Assembly (NCBI GenBank): GCA_022796015.1
Contig: JAAWHU010000025.1
Coordinates: 1-42,617 of the forward strand
DNA length: 42,617 nucleotides
Direction of reading: 5' to 3'
DNA from: Hungatella sp.
GTDB taxonomy: Bacteria > Bacillota > Clostridia > Lachnospirales > Lachnospiraceae
The position numbers and the translations under genes are program-made. Shown one piece after another: positions 1-8,192 of this stretch (positions are counted from its first letter, which is position 1; each line of letters starts with the position of its first letter). The notes under the pieces were generated by a model, which was not told the DNA's origin, did no database searches, and saw only the letters and a program-made list of their open reading frames with translations.

Positions 1-20
1 CAATATATAATTTAAAAATT

Positions 21-34
21 TGAGAAATTTCTCA
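21..34. promoter_or_regulatory. Perfect 14-bp palindrome, candidate operator for RpiR
   Basis: TGAGAAATTTCTCA is a perfect dyad lying 3 bp upstream of the -35 hexamer of the first operon. RpiR/MurR regulators commonly bind short dyads with GAAA/TTTC arms, so autoregulation by the adjacent gene product is plausible. The palindrome is seen directly; the ligand protein is inferred. Confidence 0.45.
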
Positions 35-37
35 TCA

Positions 38-66
38 TTGATTATTGCCGCCGTATATGATAAACT
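38..66 (+). promoter_or_regulatory. Sigma-A-like promoter of rpiR/two-component operon
   Basis: TTGATT at 38-43, a 17-bp spacer, and TAAACT at 61-66. The expected transcription start is near 73, giving a leader of about 40 nt before the chosen ATG at 112. The -10 is imperfect, so confidence is moderate. Confidence 0.5.
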
Positions 67-111
67 GATTCTATGCTTTTTTGCATCATGATACAGACCA
101 TGGAGAACAGT

Positions 112-897
112 ATGAATTTTATAGAGAAAATCGAGTCACAAAAAGAAAACCTCACCAATAACGAGATGGCAATTTATCATTATATTATGGAAGACTTAAA
201 CAGGCTGGTCTCGGGAGATACCATAATTAATTTTTCCAGGCAGTGCGGAGTGTCAAAATCTGCCGTGCTGCGTTTTGCCCAGAAAATGGGATACAGTGGT
301 TATCCGGAATTAAAATTTGACGCTTCCAGATATGTGCACAGCGGCAAGCATCAAAGGAAAGCAGAAAGTCCGTCCAGGATCGATGACATCCTGGACGGAT
401 ATTCCAGATCGATTTCGGATATAAGAGCCTCTGTCTCGGAGGACGTAATTCTGGACATGATCTCCGGCCTAATATCTGCCAAGAAGGTAAAGCTTTATGG
501 ATACAGTAAGTCCGGCCTTGCGGCCCGGCATATGCGCTACCGGTTAAGTAAGATTGAATTTGACGCGGAAGCTGTCACGGATTCCTTCTTAATGGCAGAG
601 ATTTCTCACACGGCGGCTCCCGGTGAAGTCCATATCTTTTTTTCGGAAAGCGGAAGCACCCCATTTGTTGTTGATTCCCTTTGCTCGGCCTTTGAAAGAG
701 GGGCCTCAACCATATTGGTGACCTTTAATCCCTCCGCCAAAAGCAGAAAATATGCTTCGCATTTTGTAGCTTTGCCAAATACAAGACTGCTTTTGCCTGA
801 TTATTTCCCGGATCTCCAGCCTGTGTTTCAGGTGTTTATCGAACTCATGGTCTCCTATTTAAGTGAAAAAATTGCGGGAGAAGGACAAAGCCAATGA
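112..897 (+). CDS. RpiR/MurR-family transcriptional regulator with SIS domain
   Basis: A 261-residue DNA-binding regulator. An N-terminal HTH_6 domain (about residues 1-75, with a helix-turn-helix around 'CGVSKSAVLRFAQKMGY') is followed by a SIS sugar-phosphate isomerase-like domain (about 110-245) with the 'FFSESGST' phosphosugar loop. In this family the SIS domain binds a phosphorylated sugar or amino sugar and changes operator affinity. I start at ATG 112 because GGAG at 102-105 sits 6 nt upstream; the upstream ATG at 73 would coincide with the predicted transcription start. The stop overlaps the next ATG in an ATGA junction, so it is coupled to a two-component system, an unusual partner for RpiR. 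Family assignment is firm; ligand and targets are unknown. Confidence 0.9.
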   Translation: MNFIEKIESQKENLTNNEMAIYHYIMEDLNRLVSGDTIINFSRQCGVSKSAVLRFAQKMGYSGYPELKFDASRYVHSGKHQRKAESPSRIDDILDGYSRSISDIRASVSEDVILDMISGLISAKKVKLYGYSKSGLAARHMRYRLSKIEFDAEAVTDSFLMAEISHTAAPGEVHIFFSESGSTPFVVDSLCSAFERGASTILVTFNPSAKSRKYASHFVALPNTRLLLPDYFPDLQPVFQVFIELMVSYLSEKIAGEGQSQ

Positions 898-1556
898 AAA
901 ATCGAATTCTGATTGCAGAAGATGAAAGGGAGATCCGGGAGCTGCTGACCATGAACTTAGAGGCCGTAGGGTATGAGGTCATAGAGGCGGCAAGTGGGGA
1001 AGAGGCAAGAGAGAAGATGAAAGAATACCAGGGCACCATAGACCTGGCCCTGGCAGATGTTATGATGCCTGGCCTTGACGGATTTTCGTTGTTTCCATAC
1101 CTAAAGCAGCAGAAGATCCCCTGTATTTTTCTGACTGCAAAATCCGATGTGGTATCTAAGGTAAAAGGCCTTAAAATGGGGGCCGAGGACTACATTGTAA
1201 AGCCCTTTGAGCTTATGGAACTTTACGCTCGGGTTGAAAACGTATTAAAGCGCCATGAAAAGCTGCAAAGCCGTATAGAACTGGATCACTGCTTCATTGA
1301 CCTGGCAGGACATCAGGTGAAGGAGGAGGGCCGGGAAATATTTTTAAAGCCTATGGAATACGACCTTTTGGTGTTTCTCTGCAAAAACCAGAATATTGCC
1401 TTTACGAGAAATCAGCTTTTGGACAGCGTGTGGGGCAGCCACTATGCCGGGGAGACCAGAACCGTGGATGTGCATATTGCAAGCCTTAGAAAAAAGCTAA
1501 AGGCGGCATCCCGCATCCAGACCATCCCCCGTCTCGGATACCGGCTGGAGGTATAG
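894..1556 (+). CDS. OmpR/PhoB-family response regulator
   Basis: A 220-residue two-component response regulator. The receiver domain (residues 3-115) has the acidic pair E9/D10, phosphoacceptor D55 in 'LADVMMPGLDGF', the conserved Thr in 'FLTAKSD' and Lys in 'YIVKPFE'. The C-terminal winged-helix (about 125-218) ends with the family signature 'TVDVHIASLRKKL...TIPRLGYRLE'. It is cytoplasmic and expected to be phosphorylated by the kinase encoded immediately downstream. Translation starts inside the stop of the RpiR gene (ATGA), with purine-rich GGAGAAGGA just upstream. Target promoters cannot be read from the sequence. Confidence 0.95.
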   Translation: MKNRILIAEDEREIRELLTMNLEAVGYEVIEAASGEEAREKMKEYQGTIDLALADVMMPGLDGFSLFPYLKQQKIPCIFLTAKSDVVSKVKGLKMGAEDYIVKPFELMELYARVENVLKRHEKLQSRIELDHCFIDLAGHQVKEEGREIFLKPMEYDLLVFLCKNQNIAFTRNQLLDSVWGSHYAGETRTVDVHIASLRKKLKAASRIQTIPRLGYRLEV

Positions 1557-2951
1557 ATGAAGCTGAAAAGTAAACTGATCCTGATTTTTCTGGCAGGCAG
1601 CCTTGCTTCGGTTTTGCTGGGAGGCGGCATGCTGGTCTATGGGATGCAGGAATTTCACATAAGGACTGCGGCCCACAATTACAAAAAGCAGATGGATTCC
1701 TTGGAATATATTTTTTCGGAATCCGTTCTGGACAAGGAACTGGGGCACATGGGGGAACTGGCCTTGGAGGCTTACTTGAAATTTCAGTTCAGGCGGTGTT
1801 TCGGAGAGGGATATGCTCTCTTAAAAGAAGAAAAACCAGTGGTAAATCTGACGGATTTTGAGATTTTAGACTCTGCCTCCTTAAACCAGGATTATGCTCT
1901 GCAGCACCTTGGTTCTCAGACAATCCTCCTTTTAAAACAGGACCTTAAGGAGTTTCCGGGTTATGACGTGATCTGTGTTCAGGACATTTCCTTCTACTAT
2001 AAACAGATGAGAGAGCAGGTCAAGGCATTTGGAAAAACATTTGCAGTTATACTGATTCTAACCTGCGCCGGCGTATACCTGCTCCTTGAAACCGTGTTAA
2101 AGCCTTTGGAGAAGCTGACCAAAGCGGCCATGGAGCTGGGCAGCGGCAATCTGTCTGCCAGGGTGGAGATAAACAGAAAGGATGAAACCGGGAAACTGGC
2201 AGGAGCTTTTAACACCATGGCGGACCGGGTGGAAAAACAGGTGGATGAATTGCACCTGCTTTTAGGCGCCCTGACCCATGAGATTAAGACGCCTATGACC
2301 AGTATTATCGGATATTCCGACACGCTTCTTCGAGTGAAGCTGTCCCCCCAACAGCAGAAAAAGGCGCTTCAAAATATCAATCATGCAGGGAAAAGGCTGG
2401 AGCGGCTTTCTTCAAAAATGCTGACACTGCTAGGGGCCTATGAAACCGGGGAGATCAGCCTGAAATCCTGGAAGGTAAAAGACCTTGTGCAGGAGATGCT
2501 CTCGGAGCTGGAACCGGTCTTAAAGGAAAAACAGATCAGGGTTGAGGTGGAATGCAGCCCGGACACGGAAATTATGGCAGACAGGGAGCTTATGCTCTCT
2601 CTTCTTCTTAATCTTATGGGCAATGCCATAAAGGCCTCCGGCCCCGGCAGCCCTATCCGGATCTGCTGTACCGGAGAAGCTTTGACCATAGAAGACGAAG
2701 GCTGCGGAATTCCTGCCCATGCCCTGCCCCATGTAAAAGAGGCATTTTTCATGGCAGACAAATCGAGAAGCCGCAGTGAAGGCGGTTCTGGTCTGGGGCT
2801 CGCTCTCTGCGACAGGATAGCGGCACTTCATGGCATGGACCTGGAGCTTAAGAGCCAGGAGCAAAAAGGCACGATTGCAGTACTCCATTTCCTGTTTACA
2901 AAACATTTACAATCCGATGAAGACTCTGTGGAGGATGGGGCTTATAATTGA
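1557..2951 (+). CDS. Membrane sensor histidine kinase (HAMP-HisKA-HATPase)
   Basis: A 464-residue kinase, cognate partner of the preceding regulator. TM1 spans about residues 7-29, a roughly 130-residue extracytoplasmic sensor follows, and TM2 lies at about 160-180, then a HAMP linker (about 181-233). The dimerisation domain carries phosphoacceptor H241 in 'LTHEIKTPMTSI'. The ATPase domain shows the N box 'LLLNLMGNAIKAS' (around 350-361), G1 'DEGCGIP' (380-386) and G2 'GGSGLGLAL' (409-417). The ATG directly follows the regulator's TAG stop, with GGAGG at 1547-1551 as ribosome site. The sensor segment has no motif I recognise, so the stimulus is unknown; the downstream lipoprotein may take part in sensing. 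Confidence 0.93.
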   Translation: MKLKSKLILIFLAGSLASVLLGGGMLVYGMQEFHIRTAAHNYKKQMDSLEYIFSESVLDKELGHMGELALEAYLKFQFRRCFGEGYALLKEEKPVVNLTDFEILDSASLNQDYALQHLGSQTILLLKQDLKEFPGYDVICVQDISFYYKQMREQVKAFGKTFAVILILTCAGVYLLLETVLKPLEKLTKAAMELGSGNLSARVEINRKDETGKLAGAFNTMADRVEKQVDELHLLLGALTHEIKTPMTSIIGYSDTLLRVKLSPQQQKKALQNINHAGKRLERLSSKMLTLLGAYETGEISLKSWKVKDLVQEMLSELEPVLKEKQIRVEVECSPDTEIMADRELMLSLLLNLMGNAIKASGPGSPIRICCTGEALTIEDEGCGIPAHALPHVKEAFFMADKSRSRSEGGSGLGLALCDRIAALHGMDLELKSQEQKGTIAVLHFLFTKHLQSDEDSVEDGAYN

Positions 2952-2979
2952 GGCATCACAGGAAAGAGAGGAGTAACGC

Positions 2980-4086
2980 ATGAAGAAAAGAGCAGTTATT
3001 TTGTGGGTTCTGCTGCCTCTGCTCATGGGATGCAAAAGAAGCGGGGAACCTCAGATTATAGGAACCAGACAGGAGGAGACGGAACGTTCAGAACAGAAAG
3101 AACGTGAAAGGGATCGTGATATGGCAGACTCCGGAGGTCTCTACGAAGCTGATTTTACCACAGCGCAGTTTTGGGTAACGGCCAAAGCCCCTGTAACCAT
3201 GCCGGAGAACAAGGTCATAAAGGAGACCCGCGGCATTAAGACAAATTTTTCAGGCGACACCTTTGAAAGGGTCAGCAGGACTCTTTCCGACTCGCTTGGT
3301 ATGGTCTGGGGAGAGGAGGGCCGGGAGGATGACAAAAGCGGAACCCTTACCTTCATGACAGATGAGGAGGCAGCCTATAAGATAGACTACCGCACCGTGA
3401 CAGACCCGGACAGCAGCCAGGAATCGTGTTCCTTTATCTGGTGTGTCAATCTGGGGAAGGGCCGGAACTGGGGAAGTACGGAGCGCGTACAGACCTATGA
3501 TGTTGACAGCCGGGAGGCAGAACATAAGAGGCAGGCAGCAGAAGAGCTGCAGGCTAAGACAGAACAGATGTTAAAGGATATGGGGCTTTCGGAATATGGG
3601 CTTAGAAGATGCTGGTGGAGACATGAGACCTATTCCCGGAAGCAGGAAGGGGTCTTTTTTTATCAGGCTGTATATACGCCCTCCTGGTCCGGGCTTCCCT
3701 TTGTGTCCGAGTCTTCATACTTCGGCCATGTGAATGCATCCGGGCCATACCTTCAGGTAACTTTTAAAGAAGACGGTTCTTTGGAACAGTTTAAACTCGT
3801 AGATACCTGTGAGGAGGAACCAGGGCAAAAGGAAAGTCAGCCCTTTCTTTTGCCCTTTGCGTCTGTAGCGGAATTGTTTGAACAGTATGTAAAGGACTAT
3901 GAGGAACATGATAGAGAGGGAGATGGCCAAAGACAGAAGCTGCAGGTAACAAGGGTTACCATGGAATATGCGTGGAACGGAGATGGGGTCGTTCCGGTAT
4001 GGAGTTTTTACGGCCGGATAGATTCAGGCAGAGAGACCCTTCTGCTGTCCATCCGGGCAGATGATGGGCAGGCATTATCGATATAA
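2980..4086 (+). CDS. Putative lipoprotein, DUF6034-like
   Basis: A 368-residue exported protein. The N-terminus is a lipoprotein signal: KKR, a hydrophobic core, and lipobox L-M-G-C with C18 as the lipidated cysteine. A charged Glu/Arg-rich linker (about 27-50) precedes a globular domain with a 'VTMPENKVIKE' segment reminiscent of the clostridial DUF6034 lipoproteins; I offer that name tentatively. The gene starts 28 nt after the kinase, with GAGAGGAG upstream, so it is the last gene of the rpiR/two-component operon. Surface anchoring next to a sensor kinase suggests either an accessory sensor or an output of the system. No catalytic residues recognised. Confidence 0.7.
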   Translation: MKKRAVILWVLLPLLMGCKRSGEPQIIGTRQEETERSEQKERERDRDMADSGGLYEADFTTAQFWVTAKAPVTMPENKVIKETRGIKTNFSGDTFERVSRTLSDSLGMVWGEEGREDDKSGTLTFMTDEEAAYKIDYRTVTDPDSSQESCSFIWCVNLGKGRNWGSTERVQTYDVDSREAEHKRQAAEELQAKTEQMLKDMGLSEYGLRRCWWRHETYSRKQEGVFFYQAVYTPSWSGLPFVSESSYFGHVNASGPYLQVTFKEDGSLEQFKLVDTCEEEPGQKESQPFLLPFASVAELFEQYVKDYEEHDREGDGQRQKLQVTRVTMEYAWNGDGVVPVWSFYGRIDSGRETLLLSIRADDGQALSI

Positions 4087-4138
4087 AAACTCCTTTCCGG
4101 AATTTCTGCTCAAACTTTTTATGGGATAAAACAGAATG

Positions 4139-5548
4139 CTACATAGGGCCTAAGTGAATCATCTGAGCTATGAAGACCAGTCCGCTTCCTACGGCCAGCC
4201 ACAGGACCGTGATCTTCCACATAAAACGCATCCAACGGTCGTAAGGGATGTCGGCCACGCTTAAGTTTCCCATGAGGGCAGTGGACATAGGCAGGATGTA
4301 GTTGCAGAAGCCATCGCCGAAGTTGAAGGCAAGGATGGCGGTCTGGCGGGTAATGCCTACCATGTCGGCTACTGGGGTGAAGATGGGCATGACTACCGCG
4401 GCTTGGCCGGAACCGGAGGTTACCAGAGTATTAATAATAAAGTTTACCCAGTACATGCACATACCGCGCAGTGCAGGCGGAAATGCGTTGAGGACTATGG
4501 TACATCCGTATACCAGGGTATCCAGGATGTTGGCGGCAGACAGAACGCCGGAGGTAGCTCTGGCAAGGCCTAAGATCAGGGCAGATACCGTCAGCTTCTG
4601 ACATCCTGCGGCAAAGTGCCTGGCAATGGTGCTGGGGCCGAAGCCTGCCAATGCGCCGGCGATTACCCCCAGCCAGATGAAGATCACGGAGATCTCGGGG
4701 AGATCCCAGCCCCGGGTGACGCAGCCCCATACCAAAACCACCAGTGAGATGATGAGGGTCAGCAGGACCAGCAGGCTGCGGGTGGTAAAGGCGGTGTCAT
4801 CGGAGGTGTCCATGTCGTCTGCATCGGCCCTCAGCTTGTCTAAGTCGTACATAGGGCTGGAGGCAGGATTGGCCTTGACCTTGCGGGCATAGCGGATCAG
4901 GGCAAGGCTGGTGAATACCCAGAATACGAAGAGACAGACAAAGCGGTACTCAATACCGGAGTAAAGAGGAAGCTCTGCGATCTTCTGGGCCACGATGGTA
5001 GTGGAGGTATTCAGTGTGCCGGTGGAGAAACCGATGGCTCCTCCCAGCAGAGGAAGGGCAGCTCCCGTAATAGAGTCAAAGCCCATAGCCCGGGTCATCA
5101 TAATAATAACAGGTGTAAAACCAATGAATACAGTAACGGACTGGGTGGTGGCGATGGCGGCGAAGACAAGAAGAAGGAGCGGGATGAAGATGGCTTCCTT
5201 GTTGCCGAACTTTTTTACCACCTTGCCGATAAGCACGTGAAGGGCGCCGGTTTCAACCAGAACATTGAAGGCGCCGCCGGACATCATGGTCATAAAGATC
5301 AGCTTGGCACTGCTGGAAAAGCCGTCAATAATATAGTTTGGAATCAGAAGAGGATTTACCGGGGTTTTGGCGATAAAGGAAAACTGATCCGGTACAACTA
5401 CCTTCATGCCTTGCGCATTTTCTACCCGGGCAAATTGTCCGGCAGGAAGGATCCAGGTCAGCACAGATGCCACAAACACGATACCCAGGATAATGACAAA
5501 CGTATGGGGCACTTGAAAAGGTTTCTTGGTTTTGGTTTTTTCTGACAT
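4139..5548 (-). CDS. YfcC-family (DcuC superfamily) membrane carrier
   Basis: A 469-residue integral membrane protein with about 11-12 hydrophobic helices. The opening 'PFQVPHTFVIILGIVF' followed by 'WILPAGQF', the central 'GGAIGFSTGTLNTSTTIVAQKIAELPLYSG' region (read in parts) and the C-terminal 'SGSGQAAVVMPIF' are the recurring signatures of YfcC proteins, relatives of the C4-dicarboxylate carrier DcuC. Substrates of YfcC proteins are largely unassigned; genomic links to M20 peptidases, as here, suggest peptides or acylated amino acids (inference). It is transcribed divergently from a LysR gene and has its own promoter with a LysR-type box just upstream. A close functional relative lies at 39525. 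Confidence 0.88.
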   Translation of the reverse strand: MSEKTKTKKPFQVPHTFVIILGIVFVASVLTWILPAGQFARVENAQGMKVVVPDQFSFIAKTPVNPLLIPNYIIDGFSSSAKLIFMTMMSGGAFNVLVETGALHVLIGKVVKKFGNKEAIFIPLLLLVFAAIATTQSVTVFIGFTPVIIMMTRAMGFDSITGAALPLLGGAIGFSTGTLNTSTTIVAQKIAELPLYSGIEYRFVCLFVFWVFTSLALIRYARKVKANPASSPMYDLDKLRADADDMDTSDDTAFTTRSLLVLLTLIISLVVLVWGCVTRGWDLPEISVIFIWLGVIAGALAGFGPSTIARHFAAGCQKLTVSALILGLARATSGVLSAANILDTLVYGCTIVLNAFPPALRGMCMYWVNFIINTLVTSGSGQAAVVMPIFTPVADMVGITRQTAILAFNFGDGFCNYILPMSTALMGNLSVADIPYDRWMRFMWKITVLWLAVGSGLVFIAQMIHLGPM

Positions 5549-5655
5549 GCGAAATTTCTCCTTTATAAAGATATAACAATAGATATAACGGTAACTTGAT
5601 GAGAACAGGAATAACGGAAAGAAACAGCTTCCTCTTGCAGGAAATTGTTGAGTGA

Positions 5656-5684
5656 AGTATAATCAACAGAAGAAAAAATGTAAA
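5656..5684 (-). promoter_or_regulatory. Promoter of the YfcC gene (minus strand)
   Basis: On the minus strand TTTACA (complement at 5679-5684), a 17-bp spacer and TATACT (complement at 5656-5661) form a near-consensus sigma-A promoter. The untranslated leader would be about 100 nt. Confidence 0.65.
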
Positions 5685-5685
5685 G

Positions 5686-5700
5686 ATAAGATTTGATTAT
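5686..5700. promoter_or_regulatory. LysR-type T-N11-A box
   Basis: ATAAGATTTGATTAT is an interrupted dyad (ATAA-N7-TTAT) of the T-N11-A class recognised by LysR regulators. It lies 1 bp upstream of the -35 element of the YfcC promoter, the position expected for a LysR activator, and within the upstream region of the LysR gene itself. A further TTATCATAA dyad occurs at 5711-5719. Confidence 0.5.
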
Positions 5701-5763
5701 GGGATTGGATTTATCATAAGTTTTTTGTATGGCAGTGGTATAACGCGGGAAGGGGGAAATGGT

Positions 5764-6675
5764 GTGCATTTACGGGAACAGGAGTATGTGATTGCCATTG
5801 ACCGCTACCGGAATATTACCCAGGCAGCCAAGACCATGGGGATCAGCCAGCCGGCTATGACCCATTTTTTGAACCAGCTGGAGAGCGACTTAGATGTAAA
5901 GCTGTTTGACAGAGGGGCAAAACCCCTGAAACTCACGGCTGCGGGAGAGCTCTACGTCAACAATGCCAGGCAGATGCTTAATCTGAAGGAGCAGTTTGAA
6001 AAGGAACTGCAGGCTTTGAAGCGACAGGATCTGTGTCAACTGCGAATCGGGATCCAGCAGATCCGAGCTCCCCACTTAGTGCCGCCCTTAACCCTTGCGA
6101 TCAGGCAGGAATTTCATGGACTGAAGGTCATTTTTTATGAAAGTCATGGTAAAAGTTTGTTTGAAATGCTGAGAAAAGGGGAGATCGATCTGCTGCTCCA
6201 CAATAAGATGGAGGAGATACCAGGAATCACTTCGGAGGTGCTTATGCAGGATAAGCTGCTGCTTATTACGCCGGAGGATCACCCATTAAACCGCAGTCAG
6301 ATACGAGGACAGGACAACTATCCGTGGATGGATCTGTCTTTGTTCCGCAATGAGAATTTTTTATTGATGCCTGTGGGCTATACCCTGCGGGAGCATGCAG
6401 AACGTCTTTTTTTCGATCAGGGCTGGCGGCCTAAGGAGATAGAGCTCTATTCCCGGACAGAGACCATCCTTCATTTGGTCAGTGCCGGAGCCGGTGTGAG
6501 CCTGGTGTTGGAAAGCTATCTGCCGTATTTTAATTTGAAGAAGCGGATTAGCTGCTTTTTAGTAGGTGATCCTCCGGAGCGTGTGGATTATATGGCCTTC
6601 TACCAGGAAAAATTAAAGGCTTATCCCATTTTTGACCGCTTTTTAGAGCTGATCCGGTTTGTGATTCCGGGATAG
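5764..6675 (+). CDS. LysR-family transcriptional regulator
   Basis: About 304 residues. The N-terminal winged HTH ('NITQAAKTMGISQPAMTHFLNQLE', in two parts) and linker helix are classic LysR, followed by a periplasmic-binding-like effector domain (about 90-295). I choose GTG 5764 because AGGGGG (5751-5756) sits about 8 nt upstream and the protein then begins 'HLREQEYVIAIDRY', matching family N-termini; the longer ATG at 5725 has no ribosome site. It is divergent from the YfcC carrier and directly upstream of two M20 peptidases, so it probably senses a substrate or product of that pathway. Effector unknown. Confidence 0.9.
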   Translation: MHLREQEYVIAIDRYRNITQAAKTMGISQPAMTHFLNQLESDLDVKLFDRGAKPLKLTAAGELYVNNARQMLNLKEQFEKELQALKRQDLCQLRIGIQQIRAPHLVPPLTLAIRQEFHGLKVIFYESHGKSLFEMLRKGEIDLLLHNKMEEIPGITSEVLMQDKLLLITPEDHPLNRSQIRGQDNYPWMDLSLFRNENFLLMPVGYTLREHAERLFFDQGWRPKEIELYSRTETILHLVSAGAGVSLVLESYLPYFNLKKRISCFLVGDPPERVDYMAFYQEKLKAYPIFDRFLELIRFVIPG

Positions 6676-6704
6676 TTGACAGGAAGAGAGATTTGTGGGA
6701 TAAT
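6676..6704 (+). promoter_or_regulatory. Strong promoter-like sequence ahead of the tandem M20 genes
   Basis: TTGACA at 6676-6681, a 17-bp spacer, then GATAAT at 6699-6704. It begins immediately after the LysR stop codon and is followed about 35 nt later by a terminator-like hairpin (6740-6770), so transcripts from here would meet that hairpin before the first M20 gene. Confidence 0.55.
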
Positions 6705-6739
6705 ATCTTCAGATGAGAACAAAACGGAATAAGATTAAC

Positions 6740-6770
6740 AGCCAGCCCTTATTATGCGGACTGGCTTTTG
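6740..6770 (+). terminator. Rho-independent terminator or leader attenuator
   Basis: AGCCAG at 6740-6745 pairs with CTGGCT at 6761-6766, with CC/GG pairs continuing inside after a mismatch, followed by TTTTG. It can end the LysR transcript, but since a good promoter lies upstream of it and the M20 genes downstream, attenuation is also possible. Confidence 0.6.
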
Positions 6771-6818
6771 TCGTATGAAAAATACATTTTGTGAAAACAC
6801 AGAAAGGATGATGAATCC

Positions 6819-8192
6819 ATGAAACCTGAAGACTTTAACCAGCATTTAAAGACCTATCTGAAACATAATGAGGAGCGGCTTATCGGCAATCTGGCAGAGC
6901 TGGTGGCTCAGCCCAGTGTCAGCAGCACCAGTGAGGGTGTGGAGGAATGCTGTCGTCTGATTGTGAATAAGATGAAACAAATCGGTATGGATGCGACGAT
7001 CTATCCGGTGAAGCCTCATCCCGTCATTGTGGGAAGTGTCGGCCAGGACCCGAAGAAGAAAACGGTTCTGGTCTATGCCCATTACGATGTGCAGCCTCAA
7101 GGAAACGTAGAGCAATGGAGAACCCCTCCTTTTGAGCCTGCCATTGTGGATGGGGTGATGTATGGGCGGGGAACCGCCGACAACAAAGGGCCTCTTATGG
7201 CGCATTTAAGCGCCATTGAGTTCTGGCTTAAGGAGTATGGAGAACTGCCGGTGAATGTAAAGACCATCTTCGAGGGTTCGGAGGAGAGCAACAGCGAGGG
7301 CCTGCCGGAATTTTTGGAGGATCACAAGGAGCTGTTGGCTGCAGATATGGTGTATTTCAGCGATGGGTCCAAGAACCACAATGATCAGCCCATCATTGCC
7401 ATGGGAGTCAAGGGAATGCTCTATGTGGAGCTGGTTCTGACCACCATGACCAGGAATGTCCATTCTCAGTATGCCCCCGTGCTTCCAAGCGCTGCATGGC
7501 AGATGGTGCAGCTCTTAAATAAGCTTAAGACAGAAGACGGATTTGTCCATATCCCGTGCTTCTATGACGATGTGGTTCCCTCCACGGAGGCGGAGAGGGA
7601 GATCTATGCTTCTCTGCCCGATGTGGGTGAGGATCTGCTGAAGAGCTATGGAACCTATCCTGTCTATCCGGAAGACAAGGGGTATTATGTTCAGCTGAAC
7701 GGGACGCCCAGCTTCAATATCTCAGGTTTGAGCTCAGGCTATATCGGGGAGGGAACGGCCACGGTGCTGACCGCCAAAGCCACAGCTAAGATTGATATGC
7801 GGCTGGTGGCCCGCCAGGACGGAGCTAAGATCCTTCAAAATCTGAAGCAGTACATCAAAGATCTGGGTTATGACAATGTGGAGGTGATCTGCCGCGGCAT
7901 CACGGAACCTGCCAAGACGCCGGTGGATACGCCCTATCTAAAACCGGTTAAGGAGGCTGTGAAAAAGGTATTTGGGCCTTATATGGTCTACCCCAACCGG
8001 CCTTCCACAGCGCCGGATTATCTGTGGACCAATATTCTGGGCCTCCCGACGATCCAGGTGCGCTGGTGTGATCCCACATCGGACAACCATGCGCCAAACG
8101 AGCATTTGACTCTGTCCAACTACATCCGGGGCACGCAGCTCACGGCCATGGTGTTTAAGGAGATTGGAGAGATGAGGGGAGAAGCCCTATGA
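6819..8192 (+). CDS. M20-family metallo-dipeptidase (first of a tandem pair)
   Basis: A 457-residue cytoplasmic zinc peptidase of the M20 'dipeptidase' group (carnosinase/DUG1-like architecture). Metal and catalytic residues are visible: H88 and D90 in 'YAHYDVQP', bridging D121 in 'GRGTADNKGP', the catalytic Glu pair in 'FEGSEESNS' (E155/E156), D182 in 'FSDGSK', and a late His in 'SDNHAPNEH'. The insert between the two halves is the usual dimerisation domain. It probably cleaves dipeptides or related small amides. The stop overlaps the start of a second paralogue (ATGA), so the two may be co-translated and perhaps assemble together. Lack of a signal peptide means substrates must be imported, plausibly by the YfcC carrier upstream. 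Confidence 0.9.
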   Translation: MKPEDFNQHLKTYLKHNEERLIGNLAELVAQPSVSSTSEGVEECCRLIVNKMKQIGMDATIYPVKPHPVIVGSVGQDPKKKTVLVYAHYDVQPQGNVEQWRTPPFEPAIVDGVMYGRGTADNKGPLMAHLSAIEFWLKEYGELPVNVKTIFEGSEESNSEGLPEFLEDHKELLAADMVYFSDGSKNHNDQPIIAMGVKGMLYVELVLTTMTRNVHSQYAPVLPSAAWQMVQLLNKLKTEDGFVHIPCFYDDVVPSTEAEREIYASLPDVGEDLLKSYGTYPVYPEDKGYYVQLNGTPSFNISGLSSGYIGEGTATVLTAKATAKIDMRLVARQDGAKILQNLKQYIKDLGYDNVEVICRGITEPAKTPVDTPYLKPVKEAVKKVFGPYMVYPNRPSTAPDYLWTNILGLPTIQVRWCDPTSDNHAPNEHLTLSNYIRGTQLTAMVFKEIGEMRGEAL

